Below the pieces are notes generated by a model. It worked only from the letters and a program-made list of their open reading frames with translations, was not told where the DNA came from and made no database searches. From Anaerotruncus sp. (GTDB lineage Bacteria > Bacillota > Clostridia > Oscillospirales > Acutalibacteraceae), in contig CP091724.1 in assembly GCA_022009795.1 (NCBI GenBank), forward strand, positions 1,972,683 through 2,036,682: 64,000 bases of DNA, in the 5' to 3' direction. The position numbers and the translations under genes are program-made. Positions 22,613 to 30,477 of the stretch are shown one piece after another. Position 1 is the stretch's first letter; each line of letters opens with the position of its first letter.

Positions 22613-22651
22613 AAAAGACCGCAACCTATTTTTTTATAGATTACGGTCTTT
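22613..22651 (-). terminator. Terminator after agrC
   Basis: A long stem (AAAGACCG paired with CGGTCTTT, extended by G-U pairs to about 16 bp) around a T7/A7 loop, just past the corrected agrC stop. On the minus strand it is followed by a T-rich tract. It separates the agr genes from the Rhs promoter region (22453-22612), which otherwise holds no gene. Confidence 0.7.
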
Positions 22652-22678
22652 GAGGATTATTGAATGTTTTTTTAATGT

Positions 22679-23995
22679 TTAAAAAAATAATTGTTGTTAT
22701 AAATAGCTTTTTGTCATTTTCATAAAGCCATTCATATTCAGCATTATTCTTTTTTGCGTATTTTTCTATAATTCTTGTACCTAGTCCATGTTCTGCTTTG
22801 GATTTTTTTGTTGTTAATAATTTGTGTTCATTATCAATCGGAGGAGTATCGCAACTGTTGGATACTTTTTAAAATATCGAAATTATTAACACGAATAAGC
22901 GAAAAAAATCTATAACTTTTTTTCTTTGCTTTTTTTAGCCGATTCAAAGGCGTTGTCCATTAAATTATTGATTATCATTGAGAGATCAGAATCGGAAATA
23001 TGATCAAGATTAGCTGTTCTGACTTCAATATTAAGCTTAATATTATTGTTATTGCATAATGCACTGTATTTGCTCAGTAATAAATCAAGAAGCTTGTTAT
23101 TTGTTAATTGAACGATGTCATATTTTTTTGAATATCACCTATAACACCTTTAATATATGAATCTATTTCTTCAATATTATCTATGTTTGCTATTGTTAAA
23201 AAAATGATTTTTTTGTATCATGAAAAAAAGCATACGCATTTCATTGTTTTTGATGCTTTTAAGACTTCTATGTAATCATTGTTAATTTCAAGCAATTTAT
23301 TCTCTGTTTGCAATTCATTTAGATATGCATCACTTTTTAGCTAATCTTTGATAGTAAATAAAAAAACATAAATACAGGCAATAATCATTATTATATTTAA
23401 AATTATAAAGCTGATGTTGTACCTGTTATCATAATTATTAACAAAAGACATTCTTAAAAAAATAAAACAGAAATAGCAATGGAAATGAATGGGAATATAA
23501 ATAAAGGTATAAATCTTGTTGAATTATTACTTTTTAAATTTCAGTTTATTGATGATAAAAGCAATAAATTGAGTAACTGCAAAATATATTATCTTACTTA
23601 TAATTGTCAATATATAAAAGGTTGCCGGGTTTGTTTTTGTACGCATTTGTGGGAAATTTCATCACATAAGATGAAAAAAAGAGTGCTATCATTTCTGCAC
23701 CAAACATAACCGCATCCAAAAAGAATAGAATAAATTATAGCTTCTTTAGTTTTTTTATTTTTAAAGCATATTATAAAAAAACAGCAGATTTAATATAAAA
23801 AAACACAACGAGATTTAATATTTCGTTATTTACAAATTTTTAAAATCAAAGCACCTGTTAAGAAAATGAAAAATCCTATAAACAAAGTATTAATTGTTTT
23901 TGCTTTTGGTTTTTTATCATAATTATATGAAATGAATATAAATGCTATAATCATTTCAAATGTATAAAGAAAAAAATATCAAATATCAGTTTCAT
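22679..23995 (-). CDS. agrC: AgrC-like sensor histidine kinase (frameshifted)
   Basis: This membrane receptor for an autoinducing peptide phosphorylates AgrA. The ATG at 23993-23995 overlaps the agrA stop (ATGTAATATG). The N-terminal ~200 residues are polytopic (KTINTLFIGFFIFLTGALIL, FPFISIAISVLFFLRM, FIILNIIMIIACIYVFLF). They are followed by a coiled coil, the phospho-His box RMLFHDTKNHFLTIANID, N box MIINNLMDNAFESAKKA and G box AEHGLGTRIIEKYAKKNN, the GHKL/HPK10 pattern of AgrC. The frame breaks in at least eight places, all at A/T runs; the stop used (22679) assumes a 7-T run is really six, otherwise it ends at 22641 inside the terminator. Pairing with agrA and a divergent agrDB supports the call. 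Confidence 0.8.
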
Positions 23996-23996
23996 A

Positions 23997-24725
23997 TTAC
24001 ATACCTGTCATATATCTAACAAAAGCTTTGTGTACTGCGGATTTAAAAATTCCTTGACACAGGAATATTATAATTATTATCTAATTGAACAATGTCATTT
24101 TTCATATTTGGTTATATATTCCATATTTATTATATAACTTTTTATGTGTTTTTAACAAAGAGTGAACTTATTAAATGCTCTTCCCAAAAAAAGCAATTTT
24201 GTTAGAAGATATATATGTCTTTTTCTTCTGTAACAACCTTTGTTTTTTTCTATGACCTATAGGCTCAATTTCGATATATATAATATCACTGGCGTTTATT
24301 CTGACAGACGCATTATTTTTCCCTTTAGAAAAAAATTTTTATTGTGGTATTATCAATTCTTTTTAAGAGCATTATCGAGTCCGTCATAAAAATCTTTTTG
24401 AATCAATTGGTTTTTTTCCAAAAAATCTTGCAGCATTAAGATTTAACGCTTCATCAAGGTATTTTTTATGAGAGGTTATATACATTAAAAACTATGTGAT
24501 GATTCTTTTTCTCTGAGTATTTTACCTAATTCAATTCCATTACAATCCGGCATTTCTACATCAAGGATAGCGATATTGAATTTAATATTGCTGTTAATTA
24601 AATTTTGGCTGTTTGTAAAAGTATGTATTTCAAAATCGGCATTGTGCTCTCCTGAATAGAATGACAAATGCTCTTTTTATAGTTTTGATGAAATTTAAAT
24701 CGTCATCACAAATTGCAATTAACAT
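23997..24725 (-). CDS. agrA: AgrA-like response regulator, REC-LytTR
   Basis: A transcription activator, phosphorylated by AgrC. The start ATG 24723-24725 follows GAAAGGGA. The receiver domain begins MLIAICDDDLNFIKTIKRAF with the phospho-acceptor Asp in FNIAILDVEMPDCNGIELG and the Lys in the FFEKPID segment. The LytTR DNA-binding domain shows VRINASDIIYIEIEPIGHR, LFVKTHKSYIINMEYI and IPVSRNFKSAVHKAFVRYM. The corrected length of ~240 aa is normal. Frameshifts near 24660, 24487, 24410, 24330, 24195 and 24110. It overlaps agrC, so the two are translationally coupled. Its targets are likely the divergent agrDB promoter region and perhaps the downstream Rhs-subtilase genes (inference). Confidence 0.82.
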
Positions 24726-24805
24726 AAAATATTCCCTTTCTATGAAATTTAGAAAATATATTTCGTATAATATTAACATATCGTTAAATTTATTGTAAAT
24801 AAAAA

Positions 24806-24829
24806 AATCGGCAGTAAAGACTGCCGATT
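24806..24829 (-). terminator. Terminator between XRE gene and agrA
   Basis: Perfect 9-bp stem AATCGGCAG / CTGCCGATT (24806-24814, 24821-24829) followed on the minus strand by a T7 run. It separates the XRE gene from agrA, which therefore has its own promoter in 24726-24805. Confidence 0.75.
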
Positions 24830-24834
24830 AAGAA

Positions 24835-25160
24835 TTATCTATTATTTCTATTGTTAATGAGTGAATTTGCTGTGTCATATAAAATTGATATTTCATAATC
24901 ATTACATAATTTGATAAGGTCAATAAAATCTTCACTTGGAGTATCTCGAATTGTTCCTAAAAAGTAAGTAATCTGGAGTGATTTTTCAATGCATCGCACA
25001 AATCTAATAATACTTCTAAACTGACTGAACCACCGTTTTCAAATTGTGATATATGATTTTTTGAAATGCCAACAATTTCTGCCAATTGCGGTTGAGTATA
25101 TTTTAATTTCTTTCGTCTCTTAGCAAGTCGAAATCCTATCTTATCGTATTTAATATTCAT
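24835..25160 (-). CDS. XRE-family HTH regulator, ~107 aa
   Basis: A Cro/CI-type repressor-like protein. The helix-turn-helix occupies residues 8-62: KIGFRLAKRRKKLKYTQPQL, AEIVGISKNHISQFENGGS, VSLEVLLDLCDALK. A frameshift near 24962 hides the C-terminal part; corrected, it reads LGTIRDTPSEDFIDLIKLCN and ends ANSLINNRNNR at 24835. The gene is divergent from agrD-agrB across a 240-bp intergenic region and faces away from it, so it may control the agrDB promoter or the ICE. The ATG at 25160 lacks a strong Shine-Dalgarno (a weak GGTGATAA precedes it). Confidence 0.8.
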
Positions 25161-25199
25161 TTTATCACCAATATTATATTATCATTAAATAAATTAAAT

Positions 25200-25400
25200 T
25201 AACACAAACCAGTAGTGGAAAAGTTAACTATAAGTAGTTAAAACATGATAATTGTGTGATATGTTCTAAAAAAACTGTGTGTTTTAACATAAATTGAAAA
25301 ATAAATACACTGGTTTTGATTAACCTATTGAATTGTTTTTAATTGACATATTATGATAAACGCATAAATGCTGATTAATGAGTTAAAGAAAGGAGTGGCT
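25200..25400 (+). promoter_or_regulatory. Divergent XRE / agrDB control region
   Basis: Visible elements: AGTTAA repeated at 25222-25227 and 25236-25241; an inverted pair GTTAAAAC (25237-25244) and GTTTTAAC (25281-25288); a consensus -35 TTGACA at 25343-25348 with only a weak -10 (TAAATG, 16-bp spacing); and AAAGGAG before agrD. A good -35 with a poor -10 behind repeated motifs fits an activator-dependent promoter such as an AgrA target. The DNA is AT-rich, so some repeats may be chance. Confidence 0.45.
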
Positions 25401-25403
25401 TAT

Positions 25404-25535
25404 ATGCAGATTAAGAATAAATTCTTTGATTCTGTGAAAAAAGTTGTTGAAAATGAAATGAAAATTTCTGCAAATAGCACTACTTGTGGAATTTTTTATC
25501 AACCAACTTATCCGGATTCATTGAAAAAAATTTAG
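25404..25535 (+). CDS. agrD: AgrD-like autoinducing peptide precursor, 43 aa
   Basis: Precursor of a cyclic thiolactone pheromone. The ATG at 25404 follows AAAGGAGTGG. The N-terminal amphipathic helix (NKFFDSVKKVVENEMKI) is followed by ANSTTCGIFYQPTYPDSLKK, with a single Cys five residues before the conserved QP..P.SL recognition tail that AgrB cleaves. By analogy with staphylococcal AgrD (ring Cys plus four residues, then .EP.VP.EL) the mature ring would be Cys-Gly-Ile-Phe-Tyr or close to it. agrB starts 12 bases downstream. Too short for ordinary gene callers; the pattern and context make the call strong. Confidence 0.85.
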   Translation: MQIKNKFFDSVKKVVENEMKISANSTTCGIFYQPTYPDSLKKI

Positions 25536-25547
25536 CAAGATAGAAAA

Positions 25548-26190
25548 ATGATAGGTAAACTATCTGTACTTTTTAGCAAAGAAACTTGTGAAAAAAATGG
25601 CAATATACAAGAAAATGAACAAGAAATGTATGTATATGGATTTTTTTATGTTTTTTTATCACATATGTTTTATTTGTTTGTAGCTTGTATATTCGGTATT
25701 GTCTTTAATTGTTTTTATTGAAAGTGTAATATTTTTATGTTCTTTTTTTCAATCAATTAGAAGATATGCCGGTGGTTATCATGCTAAAACAGAAACAAAA
25801 TGCGAGATATTATCAACAATTTCAATTGCTTTGTGTGTATTCGTGGTAAAAATAACTAGAGTATATGATATTAAAATATTTTTTTACTTGTTTTTATCTT
25901 GTATATTTACTACTCTTGTATTTATATTATGCCCACTTGATACACCGGAAAAAAAGCTGACAAAAAAAGAAAAGAAACATTTTCGTAAAATCTCATGGAT
26001 TATTTTAACTTTTATTTTGACTGTTGTAACTATTTCTTATTTATTTGAACTAAATATTCTATTTGCATCATCTTGCATGAGCTTAATACTCGAAGGAATT
26101 TTTGGTATCGTTAGGAAAGGTGCAAGAACTAAAAATAATAAATTAAAAAAATACTGTGAATCGATATACATAAAAGATAATATTTTATAA
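25548..26190 (+). CDS. agrB: AgrB-like pheromone-processing membrane protease
   Basis: AgrB cleaves and cyclises AgrD and helps export it. The start is ATG 25548 (MIGKLSVLFSKETCEKNG). After one or two frameshifts at T7 runs near 25645-25700, a polytopic protein follows with the catalytic motif RRYAGGYHAKTETKCEI (His and Cys of the RxxxGGxHA..xC signature), helices around ISIALCVFVVKITRVYDI and IFTTLVFILCPLDTPEKK, and a basic C-terminus. The conserved CPLDTPEKKLTKKEKK loop is typical. About 213 aa, normal for the family. It is followed by a strong terminator at 26287, so agrD-agrB is a two-gene unit, divergent from XRE-agrA-agrC. Confidence 0.88.
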
Positions 26191-26286
26191 TCAGCAATAA
26201 CTAATATCTTAATATGTATAATAAATTTATGTGTCATTAGCTATATTGAAATAAACATAATCTTACATTTAAATAAAAAAATTTTT

Positions 26287-26320
26287 GAGGTCTGACGATT
26301 TTTTTCGTCAGACCTCTTTT
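26287..26320. terminator. Strong terminator after agrB
   Basis: 11-bp perfect stem GAGGTCTGACG / CGTCAGACCTC (26287-26297 and 26306-26316) with a T-rich loop and TTTT tail, 97 bases past agrB. Confidence 0.8.
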
Positions 26321-26399
26321 ATGTTGTTCTGACGAAAATACGAAAGGACAACGATGAACGAGTTATGGCAATCATACATAGCTAAATATCCATAATCTT

Positions 26400-26436
26400 T
26401 TGATTTTTTTGAAAATTCACAAATCAAAAAAATCAA
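26400..26436. repeat. 13-bp inverted repeat before the sigma-like gene
   Basis: TTGATTTTTTTGA and its exact complement (26400-26412, 26424-26436) lie immediately upstream of the AAGGAG and ATG at 26448. It could be an operator or an RNA hairpin masking the ribosome-binding site. A 13-codon ORF (start 26354) runs into it and is too short to call. Confidence 0.4.
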
Positions 26437-26447
26437 GGAGAATATAT

Positions 26448-26976
26448 ATGAAGAGGATATGTGAAATATACGATGTTTCCAAAGATTATGAAATGCCGAT
26501 AGGTACTGTTTTTAATAATTGTCAGCGATATTGAAAAGGATAAAATCATTTCAATGTTGTTAAATACAGAGATGAAAGAAGATATGATTTTTTTAATAAC
26601 ACCGAATGGCAAGAATATCTTGAAATTAACAACAAATATAACCGTAACGAAGCAAAAATATCAAATGCGAGAAATAAGGCAATCGAAAAAGGCTTGAGAG
26701 TGATGTTTCTCACATTTATGAAATTGATATAGGAGAATCATTAGAAAATGAAGAATTTGAAATTCACTTAAAAAGAATTTATGCTAAATCTAAAAACCTG
26801 TTCAAAGACGCAGGTTTAAAATGTATTACATAGATAACCTTACATATCGCCAAATAGCAGATATTGAAAGTAGAAATATCAAGTCGATTTATGAATCGGT
26901 ACAAGCAGGAAAAAAGAAGTTTTTAAAATATTTGGACAAACACCCCAACAAAAATACCCCAACAAGTTTAAGTTAA
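26448..26976 (+). CDS. Sigma-70-like (region 4) regulator of the ICE (frameshifted)
   Basis: Small sigma-like proteins regulate excision and transfer in this ICE class. The ATG at 26448 follows AAGGAGAAT. After early frameshifts one reads YRDERRYDFFNNTEWQEYL, EINNKYNRNEAKISNARNK, then SDVSHIYEIDIGESLENEEF and the C-terminal region-4 helix-turn-helix: MYYIDNLTYRQIADIESRNI followed by KSIYESVQAGKKKFLKYL. The last part is clear; the N-terminal part is pieced together from three frames. It stands upstream of a noncoding stretch and the toxin/xis/int genes. It could instead be a phage-type transcriptional activator with the same fold. Confidence 0.6.
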
Positions 26977-27323
26977 TGAAAGGACATCCTTTCGTACAAC
27001 TTAATATGCATTCATCAGATACTTTCCTGCTGTTGTGCAAAGCATAAGCCACTTTATCAATTACGCCAAGACGCATTAGCTGAGCGACAAATAATCGGTA
27101 TAAATTTCGGACTGCTACCGAAACGGCAATAACAGGCAGCAGGCATAATGATACTCCTGCTCAGTCACAAGTCGAGCGTGATAAAACCGTCGCAACTAAT
27201 GAGAGCAGCTCGGATGAACTCGGAGAGGTGAAACTCCTGTGGAGTCTGCTCGCAACAGACCGTTTGATGATTTCCTTTTGATAATTGGGGTGTCAGGGAC
27301 AAATTATATTATCTTCTGATAAA
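26977..27323. other. Noncoding stretch of ~350 bp with many short inverted repeats
   Basis: No convincing ORF. The stretch is visibly richer in G/C than the flanks and contains repeated short motifs: GCAGCAGGC, CTCCTG twice, CTCGGATGAACTCGGAG, GAGGTGAAACTCC and CTGCTCGCAACAG. This suggests a structured RNA or a protein-binding region such as an oriT or an int/xis control region. It ends at a terminator (27324). Confidence 0.4.
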
Positions 27324-27357
27324 AGCCAACCGTAGTTAATTCTGTGGTTGGCTTTTT
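27324..27357 (+). terminator. Terminator upstream of the PemK/MazF-like gene
   Basis: Stem AGCCAACC / GGTTGGCT (27324-27331, 27346-27353) followed by TTTTT. It terminates transcription of the preceding noncoding stretch or sigma-like gene. Confidence 0.75.
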
Positions 27358-27391
27358 ACATAGGCAAAAGTCTATGAAGGAGGTATATAAA

Positions 27392-27732
27392 ATGAAAGAC
27401 AAAAAAATACTCAGAGGCGATATGTTTTATGCTAATCTCGGTAGAGGTATAGGGTCGGAGCAAAAAGGTTACAGACCTGTACTCATTATTCAAAATAATG
27501 TAGGCAACAAATACAGTCCTACTGTCATTGTTGCATCAATTACAAGCAGAGTCGGAATCAAAGCGAAGCTGCCTACGCATTATTTCATAAATACAGAAGA
27601 CGGACTCCAAGCTCCGTCTATTATTTTTGCTTGAACAAATTAGAACAATTGATAAAAAAACGACTTGATTCATATATAGGTCATTTTAAGTCAAAAAGAA
27701 TCTTGACGGAGTTAATGAAGCACTTTCAATAA
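27392..27732 (+). CDS. PemK/MazF-family protein (endoribonuclease toxin-like)
   Basis: MazF-type proteins cleave mRNA, or on some ICEs act without a clear antitoxin. The ATG at 27392 follows GAAGGAGG. Motifs are ILRGDMFYANLGRGIGSEQKG, YRPVLIIQNNVGNKYSPTVI (the family RPVLIIQN core) and VASITSR, then LPTHYFINTEDGLQAPS. A frameshift near 27633 hides the end; corrected, it continues LEQIRTIDKKRLDSYIG to a stop at 27730-27732, the usual ~113 aa. No MazE-like gene lies directly upstream, so any antitoxin is not obvious. It lies between the sigma-like gene and xis, a usual place in Tn1549-like elements. Confidence 0.8.
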
Positions 27733-27740
27733 GTGTTGGA

Positions 27741-27790
27741 TTGCATAATTAATGTCAATTATGCAATATGAAAAAAATCGCATAATTAAC
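27741..27790. promoter_or_regulatory. Palindrome plus third half-site upstream of xis
   Basis: Perfect inverted repeat TTGCATAATT / AATTATGCAA (27741-27750 and 27757-27766), and another half-site GCATAATTAA at 27780-27789. It lies between the mazF-like and xis genes, so it may bind Xis, Int arm-type domains or an autorepressor. Confidence 0.55.
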
Positions 27791-27844
27791 AAAATAATTG
27801 AATCTAATATAAACTTCAGTCAAAGGAGGCAATTAAAAAGCAGT

Positions 27845-28078
27845 ATGGATGAAAGACAAAAAAACAAACTTATATATCAAGTGAAGTTAAATTCTATACA
27901 ATTTCAGACCTAAAAAATATGCTTGGTTGGAGCGAGAACACAGTACAAAAAAATTATTTAATGATCCAAAAATTTCCGTCATCTGATTTTTGGAAGGATA
28001 AAAGTTGTTGAGGCACACGCATTGATTGACTACTTTTCAAAAAAACATTTAAAACAAAATGACGGGTATTGGAAATAA
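27845..28078 (+). CDS. xis: Excisionase / HTH DNA-binding protein (frameshifted)
   Basis: A small MerR/Xis-type winged-helix protein directly upstream of the integrase, expected to bend the attachment site and favour excision. The ATG at 27845 follows AAAGGAGG. Corrected for one-base shifts, it reads YISSEVKFYTISDLKNMLGW, SENTVQKLFNDPKFPSSDFG, RIKVVEAHALIDYFSKKHL, ending NDGYWK. The ISDLKNMLGWSENTVQKL segment is the recognition helix-turn-helix. About 77 aa. It overlaps nothing; int starts 12 bases after the stop. Confidence 0.72.
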
Positions 28079-28089
28079 GGAGAATAGTT

Positions 28090-29299
28090 ATGGCAAAACC
28101 TAAAAATCAATGCAGAAACGAAAAGGGCGATGGCACTTTTAGGCAACGTCCAAACGGTACATTTGAATATAGGATTGTATATGTCGATGAATATGGTGAA
28201 ACAAAGCGTAAATCATTTTATGGGCAGAGTGATGTTTTATGTATTGAAAAAGCGGAAGCATTTCTTTATGATTTAGAAAAAAACAAAAAAACAGGAATTA
28301 ATATTAATGCTACAATATGCGATATATTAAAGAATAAATATTTTATAGATCTTGAAAAGAATTTTTGTTCACGAACAAGGGTATTCTCGTAATATGGCTA
28401 ATCTTCGTATAATTGAAAAAAAGTTTTATAGGAAAATTGCCAATCCGTTATTTAACTGAATTGCAAGTAGATATGTTTCTTCGCTCAATTACTCATTATT
28501 CTAACAGCACAATTTGTAAAGTATATCTACAGTTAAAATTAGCTTTCCGAGAAGCTTTTTAATCAACATATTACTGACGAAAATATAATGCTTTCAAGTA
28601 GTTTAAAAATGTCCAAAGTCAAACAAACCGGATAAAAAAGTCAAGTCGCTTACAAAAGTGGAACAAGCAAAATTTGTTAGCTTTTTAGAAAGCTATACCG
28701 GTCAACACAATCGAAATAATTATAGTAATCAATTGATGATAGAATTATTAACAGGGATGAGAATGGGAGAGATTAATGCGCTTACTCCTGAATGTATAGA
28801 TTTTGAAAAAGGTATTATACATGTTAAATCAACAGTTGCACGGGGTGAAAATTATAGAGAATTTATAAAGAACGGTACAAAAACAGATGCAGGTGTTAGA
28901 GATGTTCCAATGACAGAAGCAATAAAGCCTATATTACGAAGTGCTCTTAATAATCGGGTGGATAATTCTTTGAATTTACTTTTCTATGATATTCAAAAAG
29001 ATGGGATAATAAGTACAAATCAAGTTAATTGTTTTTTTAAAAGGGTTTGTGAAAAATGTGGAATTGAAAAAAGAGGGCAACATGCATTAAGACATACATT
29101 TGCTACTCGTTGCATTGAGGCAAATATTCCGGCAGTAGTATTAAAAAAAGTGGTTGGGTCATACAGACATACATATAACATTAGATACTTATGCTGATGT
29201 TTTTTTGATAGTATGTATAACGATTCAATAAATAAATTAGATAATTATATTTTTGAATATAACTGTTTGAATATCGTTGTGGGGTATAATAAGGGGTAG
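28090..29299 (+). CDS. int: Tyrosine recombinase (integrase) of ICE-1 (frameshifted)
   Basis: It catalyses site-specific integration and excision of ICE-1. The ATG at 28090 follows AAGGAGAA. The N-terminal arm-binding part has GDGTFRQRPNGTFEYRIVYV, then a core-binding region (RYLTELQVDMFLRSITHYS). The catalytic domain has Arg in LLTGMRMGEINALTP, HxxR in GQHALRHTFATRCIEANI, His in WLGHTDIHITLDTYADVF (after correcting a 7-A run) and Tyr in the same segment. Frameshifts near 28390, 28425, 28560 and 29150. Corrected length about 400 aa, normal for Tn916/Tn1549-type integrases. The gene ends 88 bases before the proposed attachment core and reads toward it. Confidence 0.88.
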
Positions 29300-29386
29300 A
29301 TTTAAAAAAATCATAAAAAAATTATATCTTAAATTTATCAGTGTTTTTAGGGCATTTTAAGAAGTTGACAAAATTTCGATGTTGGA

Positions 29387-29397
29387 CATCTCCACCA
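29387..29397. other. Proposed ICE-1 right attachment core (CATCTCCACCA)
   Basis: The 11-bp CATCTCCACCA follows the integrase gene and recurs exactly at 29542-29552 and 29696-29706. Such a core resembles the 3' end of tmRNA-like genes, a common ICE target, but no tmRNA fold is present here. The left copy is outside the window, so the call is by position and repetition only. Confidence 0.5.
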
Positions 29398-29706
29398 AAT
29401 AAAGAGCACCATCCGGTGCTCTTCTATTTTTAAGCGGTAATCGAAACCGCGAGAAAACTTTGCTTGCAAATGTTTTTCGGCTATAATATGAAGTAATAAG
29501 CACTCCGAGCGCAAGGCGCGATTACGGAGTGCGATTACCGCCATCTCCACCAATAAAAAAAGAGCACCATCCGGTGCTCTTTTTTTAAACGGTAATCGAA
29601 ACCGCGAGAAAACTTTGCTTGCAAATGTTTTCGGCTATAATATGAAGTAATAAGCACTCCGAGCGCAAGGCGCGATTACGGAGTGCGATTACCGCCATCT
29701 CCACCA
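29387..29706. repeat. Tandem ~154-bp repeat, two units plus core
   Basis: Two nearly identical units run 29387-29541 and 29542-29695, ending with a third core. Each has the core CATCTCCACCA, a terminator-like hairpin GAGCACC/GGTGCTC (29404-29421; 29562-29579), an inverted pair GCGGTAATCG ... CGATTACCGC (29434-29443 / 29532-29541), a -10-like TATAAT (29482) and an inner stem GCACTCCG / CGGAGTGC (29500-29507 / 29525-29532). The long minus-strand ORF across it has no protein-like support. It may be a small RNA gene duplicated with the attachment site, or a palindromic miniature element. Confidence 0.8.
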
Positions 29707-29711
29707 CTTTT

Positions 29712-29745
29712 AGCCTTTTGAGCAGCAATGTTCAAAAGGCTTTAT
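29712..29745. terminator. Terminator hairpin after the repeat array
   Basis: Perfect 10-bp stem AGCCTTTTGA / TCAAAAGGCT (29712-29721 and 29732-29741) followed by TTATTT. It lies right of the last core copy, on the presumed chromosomal or next-element side. Confidence 0.65.
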
Positions 29746-29870
29746 TTACGCCGAAAGCCGCATAAATAAAGGCTTTTCATGGTATGATGCTTTCTCTTAA
29801 AAACTGACACAAACTCATATAAATTACTCATAAAATTAATCATAAGGGGTAGATTTTGGGGTACTGAAAT

Positions 29871-30300
29871 TTATATACTCATCTTGTTTCTCGGATGGTT
29901 TTCTTTAAGAATATGGCGAATTTTGTTTGTGCTGATATGAGTATAAATTTGAGTAGTCGTAATCGAGCTGTGACCGAGAAGCTGTTGAATATATCTTATG
30001 TTGACATTCTCATCCATAAGTGCTGTTGCAAAAGTGTGCCTGAACATATGAGGTGTAATATGTAAGTCAATTCCGCTCCTTTTTGGCATAATCGCTTATC
30101 ATATTTCTTATAGATTGCTCCGAATACCTGTTTCCTAATTTGTTGACGAAAACATACTCATTCTTGCCACTACAAATTTTTAATATATTCACTTAAAACT
30201 CTTGATACTTTAACATTAGCAATACACATTATTCGTTCCTTTGAGCCTTTGCCATATATAGCCTTCTGTTCGGTCAAGGAATTAACTATTTTTTATTGAT
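29871..30300 (-). pseudogene. Tyrosine recombinase C-terminal remnant (XerC/D-like)
   Basis: Only the catalytic part remains: GKGSKERIMCIANVKVSRVL in one frame, then NEYVFVNKLGNRYSEQS, and in the open part HITPHMFRHTFATALMDENV (HxxR), QQLLGHSSITTTQIYTHIS (His and Tyr). This is a different subgroup from the ICE-1 integrase. No N-terminal half is found upstream; sequence beyond 30300 does not continue it, so it is truncated as well as frameshifted. It may be the relic of an older element that used the same site, or a recombinase cut by the entry of ICE-2. Confidence 0.75.
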
Positions 30301-30477
30301 TTGATAGACGCAAAACCTTTTATAAGTCCTCACAAATGTTTATAAACCAATGTGAAAAATGGCTTAAAAATCAAGGTTTTTCCGCATATCTTCATTTTTT
30401 TCTTGTCATATCTCCGCATAAGGTGTTTTTGTAAGACCGGGCACCATTTTAGCACCACAGAATATAAGGAGGACGAC

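Larger units (their letters stand above)
1..29397 (+). mobile_element. ICE-1, right part of an AT-rich integrative conjugative element
   Basis: A contiguous AT-rich block holds a relaxase tail, PcfB, ArdC-like protein, VirD4, Maff2, VirB6, PrgI, VirB4, sortase B, a wall hydrolase, and at its right end Xis and a tyrosine integrase reading toward an 11-bp core (29387-29397) that recurs twice just outside. This is the gene order of Firmicutes conjugative elements. The left end lies outside the window. Minus-strand cargo occupies 4.5-6.4 kb and 12.7-25.2 kb. The right boundary is inferred from the repeated core; the junction itself was not tested. Confidence 0.8.

Noticed and set aside
29347..29553. 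Minus-strand protein beginning MVEMAVIALRNRALRSECL
   Set aside because: The ORF is produced by the repeated RNA/att-like sequence; it spans the terminator hairpin and both inverted arms and has no ribosome-binding site.
29387..29706. tRNA or tmRNA gene ending in CCATCTCCACCA
   Set aside because: The acceptor-like 3' end is present, but the 17 bases before it do not form a T-arm (no GTTCRANNC, arms do not pair) and no 5' acceptor half was found, so only an att-like core is reported.
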